From contig CAWJIB010000007.1 in assembly GCA_963842835.1 (NCBI GenBank), positions 186,001 to 250,000 on the forward strand: a DNA stretch of 64,000 nucleotides, in the 5' to 3' direction. The notes under the pieces are model-generated. The model worked only from the letters and a program-made list of their open reading frames with translations. It was not told where the DNA came from and made no database searches. Source of the stretch: Roseiarcus sp963842835 (GTDB taxonomy: Bacteria > Pseudomonadota > Alphaproteobacteria > Rhizobiales > Beijerinckiaceae). The position numbers were made by a program, and so were the translations under genes. Shown in pieces: positions 17,174 to 25,321 of this stretch. The number at the start of each line of letters is the position of its first letter. The first letter of the stretch is position 1.

Positions 17174-19453
17174 ATGTCGTCCATGCCACGAACGTTCAGG
17201 ATTTCCGTGCTCGCCGGCGCCGCGGCGGCGCTTCTTAGCCACTTGGGCGGCGGCGCTATCGCGCAGACTTCGTTGCCCGAGGTGCTAGTGAAACCCCCTG
17301 AGCCTGCGCCCGCGCCGCCGCATAATGTCAAACCAAAGCATCGGCCCACGACGAGCGCGGCGAGCCAAATTGGTCCCAAAGTTGCGGCCGAGCCTTCTGG
17401 CGCCGCTGGTTCTCCGGCCAGCGGGAACGGGCCGGCGCTCGTTGTCCCCAAATACGACAAGTTCGACACCATTCGCGCGACGATCCTGCCTACGACCGGG
17501 GCCAACGCCACCAGCATGAGCCAAGCCCAGGTCGAAGCGCAGCCGCTGGGCGACGATACGCCGATCGAGAAGACGCTGCTGCAAACCCCTGGATTTTCGC
17601 AAGACTCAGCCGCCAGCGGCGCGCTGCATCTGCGCAATGACCACGCGAACGTGCAATATCGGGTCGACGGCGTCTGGCTGCCTGACGGCGTCTCGGGCTT
17701 CAGCCAGATGCTGGACAGCGGCTTCATCGGCGAACTGACTGTGATCGACGGCGCGTTGCCCGCGGAATATGGGCTCCACAACACGGGTGTCGTCGATATC
17801 ACGCCGAGGAGCCACGCCTTCGACGGCGGCGGATCGGTCGGGATCATCGCCGGCAGCCAGGGCACGTTTTCGCCGACCTTCCAATACGGCGGGACGGTCG
17901 GCCAGACCGAATATTATGTGATAGCGCGAGGATTCGAGACCAACGAGGGCATCGAAAACCCGACGCCCAGCTACAATGCGATTCATGATCATTCTGATCA
18001 GGGCAAATTCTTCGGCTACGCCAAGACCTATCTCAGCGATGGATCGACGGTCACCCTCCTCAGCGGCATATCGCTCGGCTCCTATCAGATCCCCGACAAT
18101 CCCGGGCAACCCATTCAGTACCCCGTTCCCGGGGCCAATCCGGTCCCTTCGTCGCAAATCAACGAAAACCAATATGAACAAAGCTACTACAATGTCCTCG
18201 CGTGGCAAAAGTCGTTTCCCACGGTGGACGTTCAGCTCTCCGCATTCTCCCGCTACAGCAGCCTGCATTTCATTCCCGATCAGGTGGGCGATCTCGAGTT
18301 CAATGGCGTATCATCCGACGTCTTCCGCAGCAGTTTCCTGAACGGCGTCCAAGGCGACACGGCTTGGCGCGTCGATCGCGATCACACCTTGCGCTTCGGC
18401 TTCATCGGAAGCGGCGAATTGGCCAATGCCGATAACACGTCAACTGTGTTTCCCGTGGACCCCAACACCGGCCTCGTCGATGGCGCGCCCTTCGTGGCGC
18501 CCCCGCAGCTGGACTCCAGGGTTGGTTGGCTTTTCGGCACCTACGCGCAGGACGAGTGGCGGATCACGAAACAGCTGACGTTGAACACGGGCCTGCGCTT
18601 CGATCAGATGTGGGGCTATGTCGACGCCAATCAGCTCAGCCCCCGTATAAACCTGACATACAAGGCCACCCCCAGCACGACCTTTCACGCCGGCTATGCC
18701 CGATATTTCACCCCGCCGGAGCTTTCGCTCTCCGCGCCGACGAACGTCGCCGCTTTCAACGGCACGACGCAACAGGCGGCGGTGCCTCTGGACGATCCGG
18801 TTCAACCGGAGAGGTCCAATGTTTATGATGTGGGCGTCGATCAGCAGCTATCGCCCTGGCTCTCCGCGGGTGTCGACGCCTATTACAAGACCGCGACCGA
18901 TCTGATCGACGATGGCCAGTTCGGGCAGGCCAACACCCTTACGGCATTCAACTACGCCAAGGGCTGGAATGAAGGCGTGGAGACGAAGGTCAGTTATACG
19001 CGCGACAACCTGAACCTTTATGGCAACCTCGCCTGGGGCCACCAGTACGCGACCGAACCCGACTCGAACCAATTTCTTTGGACCGACCCCGTCGAATACG
19101 CCTATGCGATGACACATTACATCCCGACGGACCATTCGCAGACGTGGACCGGCTCCGCTGGCGCATCGTACACATATAGCGGCACGCTTTACACTGCGGA
19201 CATGATCTTCGGCAGCGGCTTGCGTAGCGGATTCGCCAATCTGTCGACGGTGCCCCCCTATAGCCAAATCAATCTCGGCGTCTCGCACGCGTTTCAATGG
19301 TCGCCGACCCAAAAGCCGCTGACGGTGCGCTTCAGCGTCGTCAACCTGCTCGATTCGACTTACGTCATCCGGGATGGAACCGGCATCGGCGTCTTCGCAC
19401 CGCAATACGGCCCGCGGCGCGGCTTCTATCTCAGCCTCTCGCAGGCCCTATGA
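17174..19453 (+). CDS. TonB-dependent outer-membrane receptor, probable zinc uptake
   Basis: A 759-residue receptor. A signal peptide (FRISVLAGAAAALLSHLGGGAIAQ) is followed by a proline-rich linker and a plug domain at about residues 95-200 (IEKTLLQTPGFSQDSAASGALHLRNDHANVQYRVDG pattern). A beta-barrel follows, ending in the aromatic-rich RRGFYLSLSQAL. The Zur-like operator upstream, the co-transcribed exbB-exbD-tonB and the nearby ZnuA-like and zur genes argue for zinc or a zinc chelate as the ligand. The His-rich loops of classic ZnuD are not obvious, so a zincophore receptor is an alternative. Confidence 0.85.
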   Translation: MSSMPRTFRISVLAGAAAALLSHLGGGAIAQTSLPEVLVKPPEPAPAPPHNVKPKHRPTTSAASQIGPKVAAEPSGAAGSPASGNGPALVVPKYDKFDTIRATILPTTGANATSMSQAQVEAQPLGDDTPIEKTLLQTPGFSQDSAASGALHLRNDHANVQYRVDGVWLPDGVSGFSQMLDSGFIGELTVIDGALPAEYGLHNTGVVDITPRSHAFDGGGSVGIIAGSQGTFSPTFQYGGTVGQTEYYVIARGFETNEGIENPTPSYNAIHDHSDQGKFFGYAKTYLSDGSTVTLLSGISLGSYQIPDNPGQPIQYPVPGANPVPSSQINENQYEQSYYNVLAWQKSFPTVDVQLSAFSRYSSLHFIPDQVGDLEFNGVSSDVFRSSFLNGVQGDTAWRVDRDHTLRFGFIGSGELANADNTSTVFPVDPNTGLVDGAPFVAPPQLDSRVGWLFGTYAQDEWRITKQLTLNTGLRFDQMWGYVDANQLSPRINLTYKATPSTTFHAGYARYFTPPELSLSAPTNVAAFNGTTQQAAVPLDDPVQPERSNVYDVGVDQQLSPWLSAGVDAYYKTATDLIDDGQFGQANTLTAFNYAKGWNEGVETKVSYTRDNLNLYGNLAWGHQYATEPDSNQFLWTDPVEYAYAMTHYIPTDHSQTWTGSAGASYTYSGTLYTADMIFGSGLRSGFANLSTVPPYSQINLGVSHAFQWSPTQKPLTVRFSVVNLLDSTYVIRDGTGIGVFAPQYGPRRGFYLSLSQAL

Positions 19454-20301
19454 CCCATTCGATCGAACGGACGCGCATGATCGGGCGAATGCTTCAAAGC
19501 CGAAGAGCGCTCGCGGCGCCGCTGGGGCTGGCGGCGATCGCGCTTTTGTCCCCCGCCGCCGCACAGACCGCGGCGGAGGCGCCGATCGCAACCGCGTTTC
19601 TGCCGAAGGACCTGTCTCCGTGGGGCATGTTCCTGTCGGCCGACGTCTTCGTCAAAGCGGTGATGATCATCCTCGCTTCGGCTTCGCTGATCACCTGGAC
19701 CGTGGCGTTCGTCAAGGCGATCGAGCTGATCGCGGGGTCGCGCAAATTGCGCGCCCAGCTCGGCGTTCTCGATCGATCGACTTCGATCGCCGAAGCGCTA
19801 GCGGCCCTTGCCGGCCGCGGCGGGCTGGAGGCGGCGGCGCGCGAGGCGCAGGCGGAATTGCGTGTCTCCGCCGGGCTCGATCCCGCCGGGCTCAAGGAGC
19901 GCATCGCCTCGCGACTGGAGCGCGCCGAGGCGCACGCCGGGCGGCGCATGGCGCGCGCGACCGGCGCGCTCGCGACCATCGGCGCGACGGCACCCTTCGT
20001 CGGGCTGTTCGGAACGGTCTGGGGCGTGATGAACAGCTTCATCGGCATATCCAAGCAGCACACCACCAATCTCGCGGTCGTCGCTCCCGGTATCGCCGAG
20101 GCCCTGCTCGCCACCGCCCTCGGCCTTTTCGCCGCCATCCCCGCCGTCGTCATCTACAACCTTCTCGTCCGCGCGCTCGCCGCCCATCGCGCGCAATACG
20201 CGGACGGGGCGGCGGCGATCCTGCGGCTGGCGAGCCGCGATCTCGATCGCGCGCGCAGCGGTCCCGCCGCGCTCGCGCTCGCGCGCTCGGCCGCGGAGTG
20301 A
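19450..20301 (+). CDS. exbB: ExbB-type proton-channel subunit of the TonB system
   Basis: A 283-residue inner-membrane protein starting within the receptor stop (ATGA). A cleavable signal-like N-terminus is followed by three membrane segments. The conserved MotA/TolQ/ExbB core is seen in GALATIGATAPFVGLFGTVWGVMNSFIGIS and in GIAEALLATALGLFAAIPAVVIYN. With ExbD it converts proton flow into energy for TonB. Placement in the receptor's own operon suggests a dedicated energiser for this transporter. Confidence 0.93.
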   Translation: MTHSIERTRMIGRMLQSRRALAAPLGLAAIALLSPAAAQTAAEAPIATAFLPKDLSPWGMFLSADVFVKAVMIILASASLITWTVAFVKAIELIAGSRKLRAQLGVLDRSTSIAEALAALAGRGGLEAAAREAQAELRVSAGLDPAGLKERIASRLERAEAHAGRRMARATGALATIGATAPFVGLFGTVWGVMNSFIGISKQHTTNLAVVAPGIAEALLATALGLFAAIPAVVIYNLLVRALAAHRAQYADGAAAILRLASRDLDRARSGPAALALARSAAE

Positions 20302-20304
20302 GCC

Positions 20305-20727
20305 GTGAGCGCGCGGCTCGATTCCGGCGACGAACTGACCGAGACTCACGAAATCAACGTGACGCCGTTCATCGACGTCATTCTCGTGCTGCTGATCATC
20401 TTCATGATCGCCGCGCCGCTCTCGACCGTCGACGTCGCTGTCGATCTGCCGACCTCGAACGCCGAGCCGCAGCCGCCGCCGGAAAAGCCGATCACCCTGA
20501 CGCTCAAGCCCGATCTCTCCCTCGTCATCGACGATGAGCCGCTGTCGCGCGGCGCGCTCGCCGCCGCCCTCGACCGCGCTTCGCACGGCGACGCGGAGCG
20601 ACGCGTCTTGGTGCGCGCCGACAAGAGCGTCGCCTATGGCGACTTGATGGCGCTCATGAACGATCTGCGCGCGGCCGGCTACCTCAAGATCGGCCTGGTC
20701 GGCCTCGAATCGGACCGTCGGCCGTGA
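20305..20727 (+). CDS. exbD: ExbD-type subunit of the TonB system
   Basis: A 140-residue protein with a GTG start. The cytoplasmic N-terminus leads into the single membrane helix NVTPFIDVILVLLIIFMIAA, whose Asp is the family's essential proton-carrying residue. A periplasmic domain follows. It lies three bases after exbB and overlaps tonB by GTGA. Confidence 0.93.
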   Translation: MSARLDSGDELTETHEINVTPFIDVILVLLIIFMIAAPLSTVDVAVDLPTSNAEPQPPPEKPITLTLKPDLSLVIDDEPLSRGALAAALDRASHGDAERRVLVRADKSVAYGDLMALMNDLRAAGYLKIGLVGLESDRRP

Positions 20728-21524
20728 AGGGCGAGGCATGGCGCTGGGCGATCTGCGCAGCGATCGTCGTGGCGGCACACGGCCTCACCTGGCGCGCGCT
20801 GTCGACGCCGAACCTGGCGGACGAGTCGGACGCGGGATCGCCCGTCATAACGCTCGAACTGAGCCCGGTCGCCGCGGCGCCCGCGCCCGCTCTGGACGAG
20901 CCGCAGGCCGACGCGCAGCCGACCGAAGCCGCGGCGGCGCCCCCGACGGAGCCGCCGTCACCCGCGCCGCAACCGATCGAGACCCCTCCGGACACCCCGC
21001 CGCCCGCGCCGCAACCGGCGGCCGATTCGCTCGCGCCGCCGCCACCGCCACCGCCACCGACGCCGCCGACGCCGAACGAGGAAGCGCCGAAAGAGACGCC
21101 AGCGGTCGTCGAGCTTCCGCCTCAGCCTCCGAGTCCGCCGCCCAGCGCGCCCTCGACCGCCTCGACCAACACCGCCGAGGTCGCCGCCGCGCCCCAGAAC
21201 GTCGCCGGAAGCGAGGAGGAGGCTTCACCCGCCGTCCTCAGCCGCTGGCGTCAGGAGTTGATCGCCCAGATCGAGCGCCACAAGCGATTTCCGGCGAACG
21301 CCCTTGGCCGCTCAGGCGTCGCCAGCGTCGCGTTCACCATCGACCGGAGCGGCCATCTCACTGCGGTGCATCTCGTCGCGTCGTCGGGTTCGGCCGCGCT
21401 CGATGAGGCCGCGCTCGATCTGATCCGGCGCTCGCAACCTTTCCCCACGCCGCCGGCGGCTCTCCGGGAGAGCGATCTGAGCTTCGCCGCGCCGGTCCGA
21501 TACTTGCCGTCCGCTTCACGGTAA
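20724..21524 (+). CDS. tonB: TonB protein
   Basis: A 266-residue energy transducer starting at GTG. One N-terminal membrane anchor (WAICAAIVVAAHGL) is followed by a long Pro/Glu/Ala-rich spacer (about residues 50-155) that spans the periplasm. The C-terminal TonB fold (about 170-266) includes HKRFPANALGRSGVASVAFTI and LDLIRRSQPFPTPP. The product would contact the TonB box of the receptor encoded upstream. Confidence 0.9.
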   Translation: MKGEAWRWAICAAIVVAAHGLTWRALSTPNLADESDAGSPVITLELSPVAAAPAPALDEPQADAQPTEAAAAPPTEPPSPAPQPIETPPDTPPPAPQPAADSLAPPPPPPPPTPPTPNEEAPKETPAVVELPPQPPSPPPSAPSTASTNTAEVAAAPQNVAGSEEEASPAVLSRWRQELIAQIERHKRFPANALGRSGVASVAFTIDRSGHLTAVHLVASSGSAALDEAALDLIRRSQPFPTPPAALRESDLSFAAPVRYLPSASR

Positions 21525-21736
21525 AGTACGGGAGACCATCCGACCCGGCCTGGCGCCTCCTGAGCCCTCCATGCGGGGGCATGTGCTCTATGAAACTGTC
21601 TCCGCATGGTCGACAGGTCGAGAACCTCTATCCTGCTGGGAATGGAGCGGCGTTAGGTCCAGCGCGGGGCGCTGGCGGTGGCGAGGATGTCCCGACCGCC
21701 CAGTCGAAGGGTTACGCCCGTCCAATCGAAGCGCGG

Positions 21737-22609
21737 TTACTTGGCCGCCTTGGAAAGGGCTTTGTCGAGCGCGTCCAGTTGCGCGTACATCCAAGCCTGA
21801 TAGGTAGACCCCGGCGGCTCGGTCTCGGAGACGCCGACGATCGGGATCGCGTTGCCCTTGGCCAGATCCACAAGCCGTTGAACCGCCGGTTCGCTCGCCT
21901 GCGCATTGAAGAGCATCACTTTGACCAGATGATTCCTGAGGTCGTTCTCGAAGCCGGCGACCTCCGAAGGCGTGGGCTCGGCATTATTCATGATAGCCCA
22001 AGCGAACTTCTCGTTGTGGACTTTGAGGCCGATCAAGTCGGCCTGGTAACCGAACACCGGCTCGGAAGCCGTCACCGGTTGGCCGCCGAACCTGTTTCGC
22101 ATATCCGCGATCTTTGCGTCCAATGGCCTCAAAGACGCTATGAAATTGGCCTCGCCCTTCTCGAAATCCGCTTTGTGCGCAGGGTCGACGGCGATGAACG
22201 CGGCGGCGAGAGCCTTGGCGGCGGCCTTGACATAGGCCGGATCGTACCAGAGGTGCGGATTGTCGCCGGCGTGGCGCCCCACGAGACGTCCGACGTTGAT
22301 TTCTCTGCGGCCTGGAGCGTTGTTGGCGCTCAGCAGCCTGTCCATCCAATTATCGTAACCGGCGCCATTGGCGATGACCACTTGCGCGTCCACGAGCGAT
22401 CTCGCAGTCTCCGTGCTGGCCTCGAATAGGTGCGGATCCACGTCGGGGTTGGTCAGAATGCTCGTCACCGCCACATTCGCGCCGCCGATTTGCGCGGCGA
22501 CGTCGCCGTAGAAATTCTCCGCCGCGACAACCTTGACCGGGTCCGCGAACGCCGGAGCGGAAAGCGCGGCGAGTGAGAGCGCTGCTAAGAATACAGGCCT
22601 GAAGGACAT
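21737..22609 (-). CDS. Zinc/manganese ABC-type substrate-binding protein, ZnuA-like
   Basis: A 290-residue periplasmic metal-binding protein of the cluster A-I (ZnuA/TroA) family. A Sec signal peptide ends at AFADP. The metal-ligand neighbourhoods are NPDVDPHLFEAS, DNPHLWYDPAY and ASEPVFGYQADLIGLKV. The His-rich loop of many ZnuA proteins is missing. No permease or ATPase gene is adjacent, so its membrane partners must be elsewhere or it works as a periplasmic chaperone. It is divergent from zur across a Zur-box-like site. The start with AGGGGAACCGACTCA before it was preferred to an ATG seven codons upstream. Confidence 0.85.
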   Translation of the reverse strand: MSFRPVFLAALSLAALSAPAFADPVKVVAAENFYGDVAAQIGGANVAVTSILTNPDVDPHLFEASTETARSLVDAQVVIANGAGYDNWMDRLLSANNAPGRREINVGRLVGRHAGDNPHLWYDPAYVKAAAKALAAAFIAVDPAHKADFEKGEANFIASLRPLDAKIADMRNRFGGQPVTASEPVFGYQADLIGLKVHNEKFAWAIMNNAEPTPSEVAGFENDLRNHLVKVMLFNAQASEPAVQRLVDLAKGNAIPIVGVSETEPPGSTYQAWMYAQLDALDKALSKAAK

Positions 22610-22656
22610 TGAGTCGGTTCCCCTTCGCATGGCCCCGCCTGTAGCGGGCGCCAGAC

Positions 22657-22675
22657 TGTTATGTTATAACGGTAC
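22657..22675. promoter_or_regulatory. Zur-box-like site between znuA-like and zur genes
   Basis: TGTTATGTTATAACGGTAC contains a perfect GTTATAAC core, the same as in the operator at 17120-17139. The outer arms are less symmetric. It would place the divergent ZnuA-like gene and zur itself under Zur control. Confidence 0.6.
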
Positions 22676-23148
22676 TTGTGACAAGTCCGGCGCGGCTTCG
22701 ACGCGCGACACTGACGCGCGGAGGTGATAGCCTGCCTGCAACACGGCCGATTTCTTTGAATGCCACCATGAAGAAGCGCAGTCCGAACCGCTGGTCGAAA
22801 AAGGTCGAAGACGTCTGCGCGAACAAGGGTCTGCAACTGACGCCGTTACGGCGGCGTGTTCTGTCAATCCTCAGCGAAAGCCGAAGCGCTCTCGGGGCTT
22901 ACGCGATCATCGACAAGCTGTCGAAGATCGAGGGCAAGCAAATCGCGCCCCAGACGGTGTATCGCACCTTGGAATTCTTCGAGGAAAATGGCTTCCTGCA
23001 TAAAATCGAGAGCCGCAACGTGTTCGCTCCTTGCGAACATGTGGGCCACGCGCACAATGCTGTGCTTCTCCTGTGCGAGAAATGCGGCCACAGCGAAGAG
23101 GTGGAGGACGCCGCTCTCGACGCGGTCCCGAAGGAAACGGCGCCGCTA

Positions 23149-24197
23149 GAGCGGTTTCCTAGCTGGGTGAATCGGCCTGGGATTCCCAAGTTTGGATTAA
23201 TCTGATTCAAGCTATGCGCCGGCGAAGGAGGCCGGGAGGCATGGCTCTTTCGGACGATCTTCGGGAACGTTTGGTTGCGGCAGTGAACGCCGGGCAGTCG
23301 CGACGAGCGGCGGGCGAACAATTCGGCGTGAGCGCGGCGAGCGCGGTTCGCTGGATGCAGCGCGTGCGCGAGACGGGGAGTTTTGCGGCTAAGCCGTCTG
23401 GCGGCGACAATCGCTCGGACCGCATTGAAAACCAGGCCGACTTCATCCTGGCGGCGGTGGCGGCCAAACCCGACATCACGCTCGCCGAGTTGCGGGCGAA
23501 GCTAATCGACGAGCGCGCAGAAGCCTTCGGCACGACGACGATCTGGCGCTTCTTCCAACGCCGCAAGATCACGCTCAAAAAAAGTCCGCGCATGCCGCCG
23601 AGCAAGAGCGGCCGGATATCCTGAAACGGCGCGAGGACTGGTTCGACGACCAACTCGACCTCGATCCCGAGACGCTCGTCTTCATCGACGAAACATGGGC
23701 CTCGACCAATATGGCGCGTCGATATGGGCGCGCGCCCAGGGGTCAGCGGTTGCGCGCCGCGATCCCGCACGGTCACTGGAAAACGACGACTTTCGTGGCG
23801 GGGCTACGCGTGACGGGCATGACAGCTCCGCTCGTCTTCGACGGGCCGATCAACGCCCAGGTCTTCGAGGCCTACGTGGAGCAATTCCTCGCGCCCACAT
23901 TGAGACCCGGCGACGTCGTCATCATGGACAATCTGTCGAACCACAAGGGGCCGAAAGTGCGCGCAATGATCGAGGCGGCCGGGGCAAGCCTGCGCTATCT
24001 GCCGCCCTACAGTCCCGACTTCAACCCGATCGAAAAGGCTTTCGCCAAGCTCAAGGCCCTCTTGCGAAAGGCCGCCGAGCGAACCGTTGAAGGCTTATGG
24101 TCAGCCATCGGCCGATGCGTCGACCTCTTCAGCCCCGGCGAATGCCAAAACTATTTCGTCGCCGCTGGATACGATGCAGTCTGATCGGAAACCGCTC
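23149..24197 (+). mobile_element. IS630-family insertion sequence
   Basis: A 1049-bp element. Its left end GAGCGGTTTCC is the inverted copy of its right end GGAAACCGCTC. TA dinucleotides directly flank both ends (23147-23148 and 24198-24199), the hallmark TA target duplication of the IS630/Tc1-mariner group. It carries one transposase in two overlapping frames and sits inside zur. Confidence 0.92.
23241..24184 (+). CDS. IS630 transposase made by -1 frameshift
   Basis: The first frame (23241-23624) begins after a GGAGGC site and encodes the helix-turn-helix part (DDLRERLVAAVNAGQSRRAAGEQFGVSAASAVRWMQR pattern). The second frame, shifted by -1, encodes the DDE catalytic part: FIDETWAST, VIMDNLSNHKG and PDFNPIEKAFAKLK give D, D and E. 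A run of seven A's at the frame junction (ITLKK/S) is a typical slippery site for programmed frameshifting in this family. The intact ends and frames suggest the element is recent and possibly active. Confidence 0.88.
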
Positions 24198-24646
24198 TAG
24201 CCGGCTTCGCATTAAATCGCCAAATGTTGGAACTCCAAGGCCTTTGCAAATCCTGTGCATCGAAGCCTCGGAACGACGCGCCGTGACGGGGTCGAAACTC
24301 GCGACAATTCCGTTCCGCTATTTGTCGTTGAAGGCGGGATCGCGGTCCTGCGCGACAGCTGAAGCATCCGAGCACTGCCGACGCGCGAACCCGTCTCCGA
24401 ATATGTGCGAACGCGTCTCTCCGTGACGCTCAGGTCTTCCGCGGCGAAATTCCATTAGGTGGACAGAGACTCGCCCCCATAACATGGCCCGGCCCCGAAG
24501 AATTTTCGCCTGAGACCGCCCCAACCGGTCATTCGCCCGCGTAAGCGCCGGAAATATCGGGGGTTTTATGACGCCCTCAAAACACGCGCGCGTGCGAGGG
24601 TGGTTGGTGGCGGACGCAGTCCGTGCGAACCGGTCTGTGGCGAAGG

Positions 24647-24800
24647 AATTCCCTGGTACCAGGGAATTTATCAGGGAATTTCGCCAAAAACGCCCAAGAG
24701 GCAGCGTTTCCGCTGCGCCTACCGCACTGAATTTACAAGATTTTCACGGTCGCCGGCGGCAAATTCCCTAATGCTCGGAACAGGGAATTACAGGGAAATT
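24647..24800. repeat. Cluster of CAGGGAATT repeats
   Basis: A perfect 22-base palindrome with arms AATTCCCTGGT and ACCAGGGAATT lies at 24647-24668. It is followed by CAGGGAATT at 24672, the inverted AAATTCCCT at 24761, CAGGGAATT at 24781 and CAGGGAAATT at 24791. Between them is GAGGCAGCGTTTCCGCTGCG, itself hairpin-like. The layout suggests multiple binding sites of a recombinase or the end of a mobile element. Confidence 0.6.
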
Positions 24801-24914
24801 GCCCCCGCCATCCGGGAGGTGGGGTGACCGCCGTCTGCGGCTATCCGACCGCGCCCAAAGGGCCTCTGCGATCGCGAAGACGGCTCTCCCGGGGCACGCC
24901 CGCTGGCTCAGACC

Positions 24915-24974
24915 CAACTCCTCTGCGCGACAGTCGGCAGCTCCGCTTCTGCCGACTGTCGCGCAGAGGAGTTG
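24915..24974. repeat. 26-bp perfect inverted repeat with 8-base loop
   Basis: The arm CAACTCCTCTGCGCGACAGT continues as CGGCAG to 24940. Its exact complement runs from 24949 to 24974, with loop CTCCGCTT. No T-run follows, so an ordinary intrinsic terminator is unlikely. It may be a structured RNA, a recombination site or a folded mobile-element remnant. Confidence 0.85.
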
Positions 24975-25321
24975 AAATAGTCTGCACTTCAATCTGGCCG
25001 CGTCAAGAGAGAATTTCGGGACTGGTGCAGATCTTATACCACTAGGCCTTCGAGGAACGATTGTTTTTCGACTGCGCTTGCATGAGCTTTCAATGTATTG
25101 TAGGCATTCAATTATTGGACTGCCGGGCCCTGAGCGGCGGAGCGGTCCAGGCGAGCTTTGCAGAGTTAAGCAAGGAGGCTTTCTCGATCTTGCCTGAACA
25201 TCGATAGCCCCTCTCCTCGCGAGGGTGGCGCCTTTGATGATTTGGGTTGGACCGCGTGAGCCTTGCTTGGACTGCACCTCGACCTCCGGGACGGACCGCG
25301 TCCTGTTCTGGAGGTGTTCAA

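Larger units (their letters stand above)
22768..24286 (+). pseudogene. zur: zur, Fur-family zinc regulator, interrupted by IS630
   Basis: The N-terminal part encodes the winged helix (LTPLRRRVLSILSESRSALGAYAIIDKL, then IAPQTVYRTLEFFEENGFLHKIES) and the metal region CEHVGHAHNAVLLLCEKCGH. After ETAPL the frame runs into the IS630 end and stops at 23205. Downstream of the element, from 24200, the original frame resumes as AGFALNRQMLELQGLCKSCA and stops at 24286. Excising the element plus one TA copy rejoins codon CTA|GCC in frame and restores the C-terminal CxxC pair. The existing truncated product lacks the last structural Cys pair and dimer strands, so zinc-dependent repression is probably lost. 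Confidence 0.88.
24287..25321. other. Non-coding region with repeats
   Basis: About one kilobase without a convincing gene between zur and the ParB-methyltransferase gene. Short frames exist on both strands but lack recognisable motifs. It contains the CAGGGAATT repeat cluster and a long perfect hairpin, listed separately. Such repeat-rich spacers suggest an old insertion boundary. Confidence 0.5.

Noticed and set aside
24915..24974. Reading the long hairpin as an intrinsic terminator
   Set aside because: There is no T-run after the stem and no gene ending close upstream on either strand.
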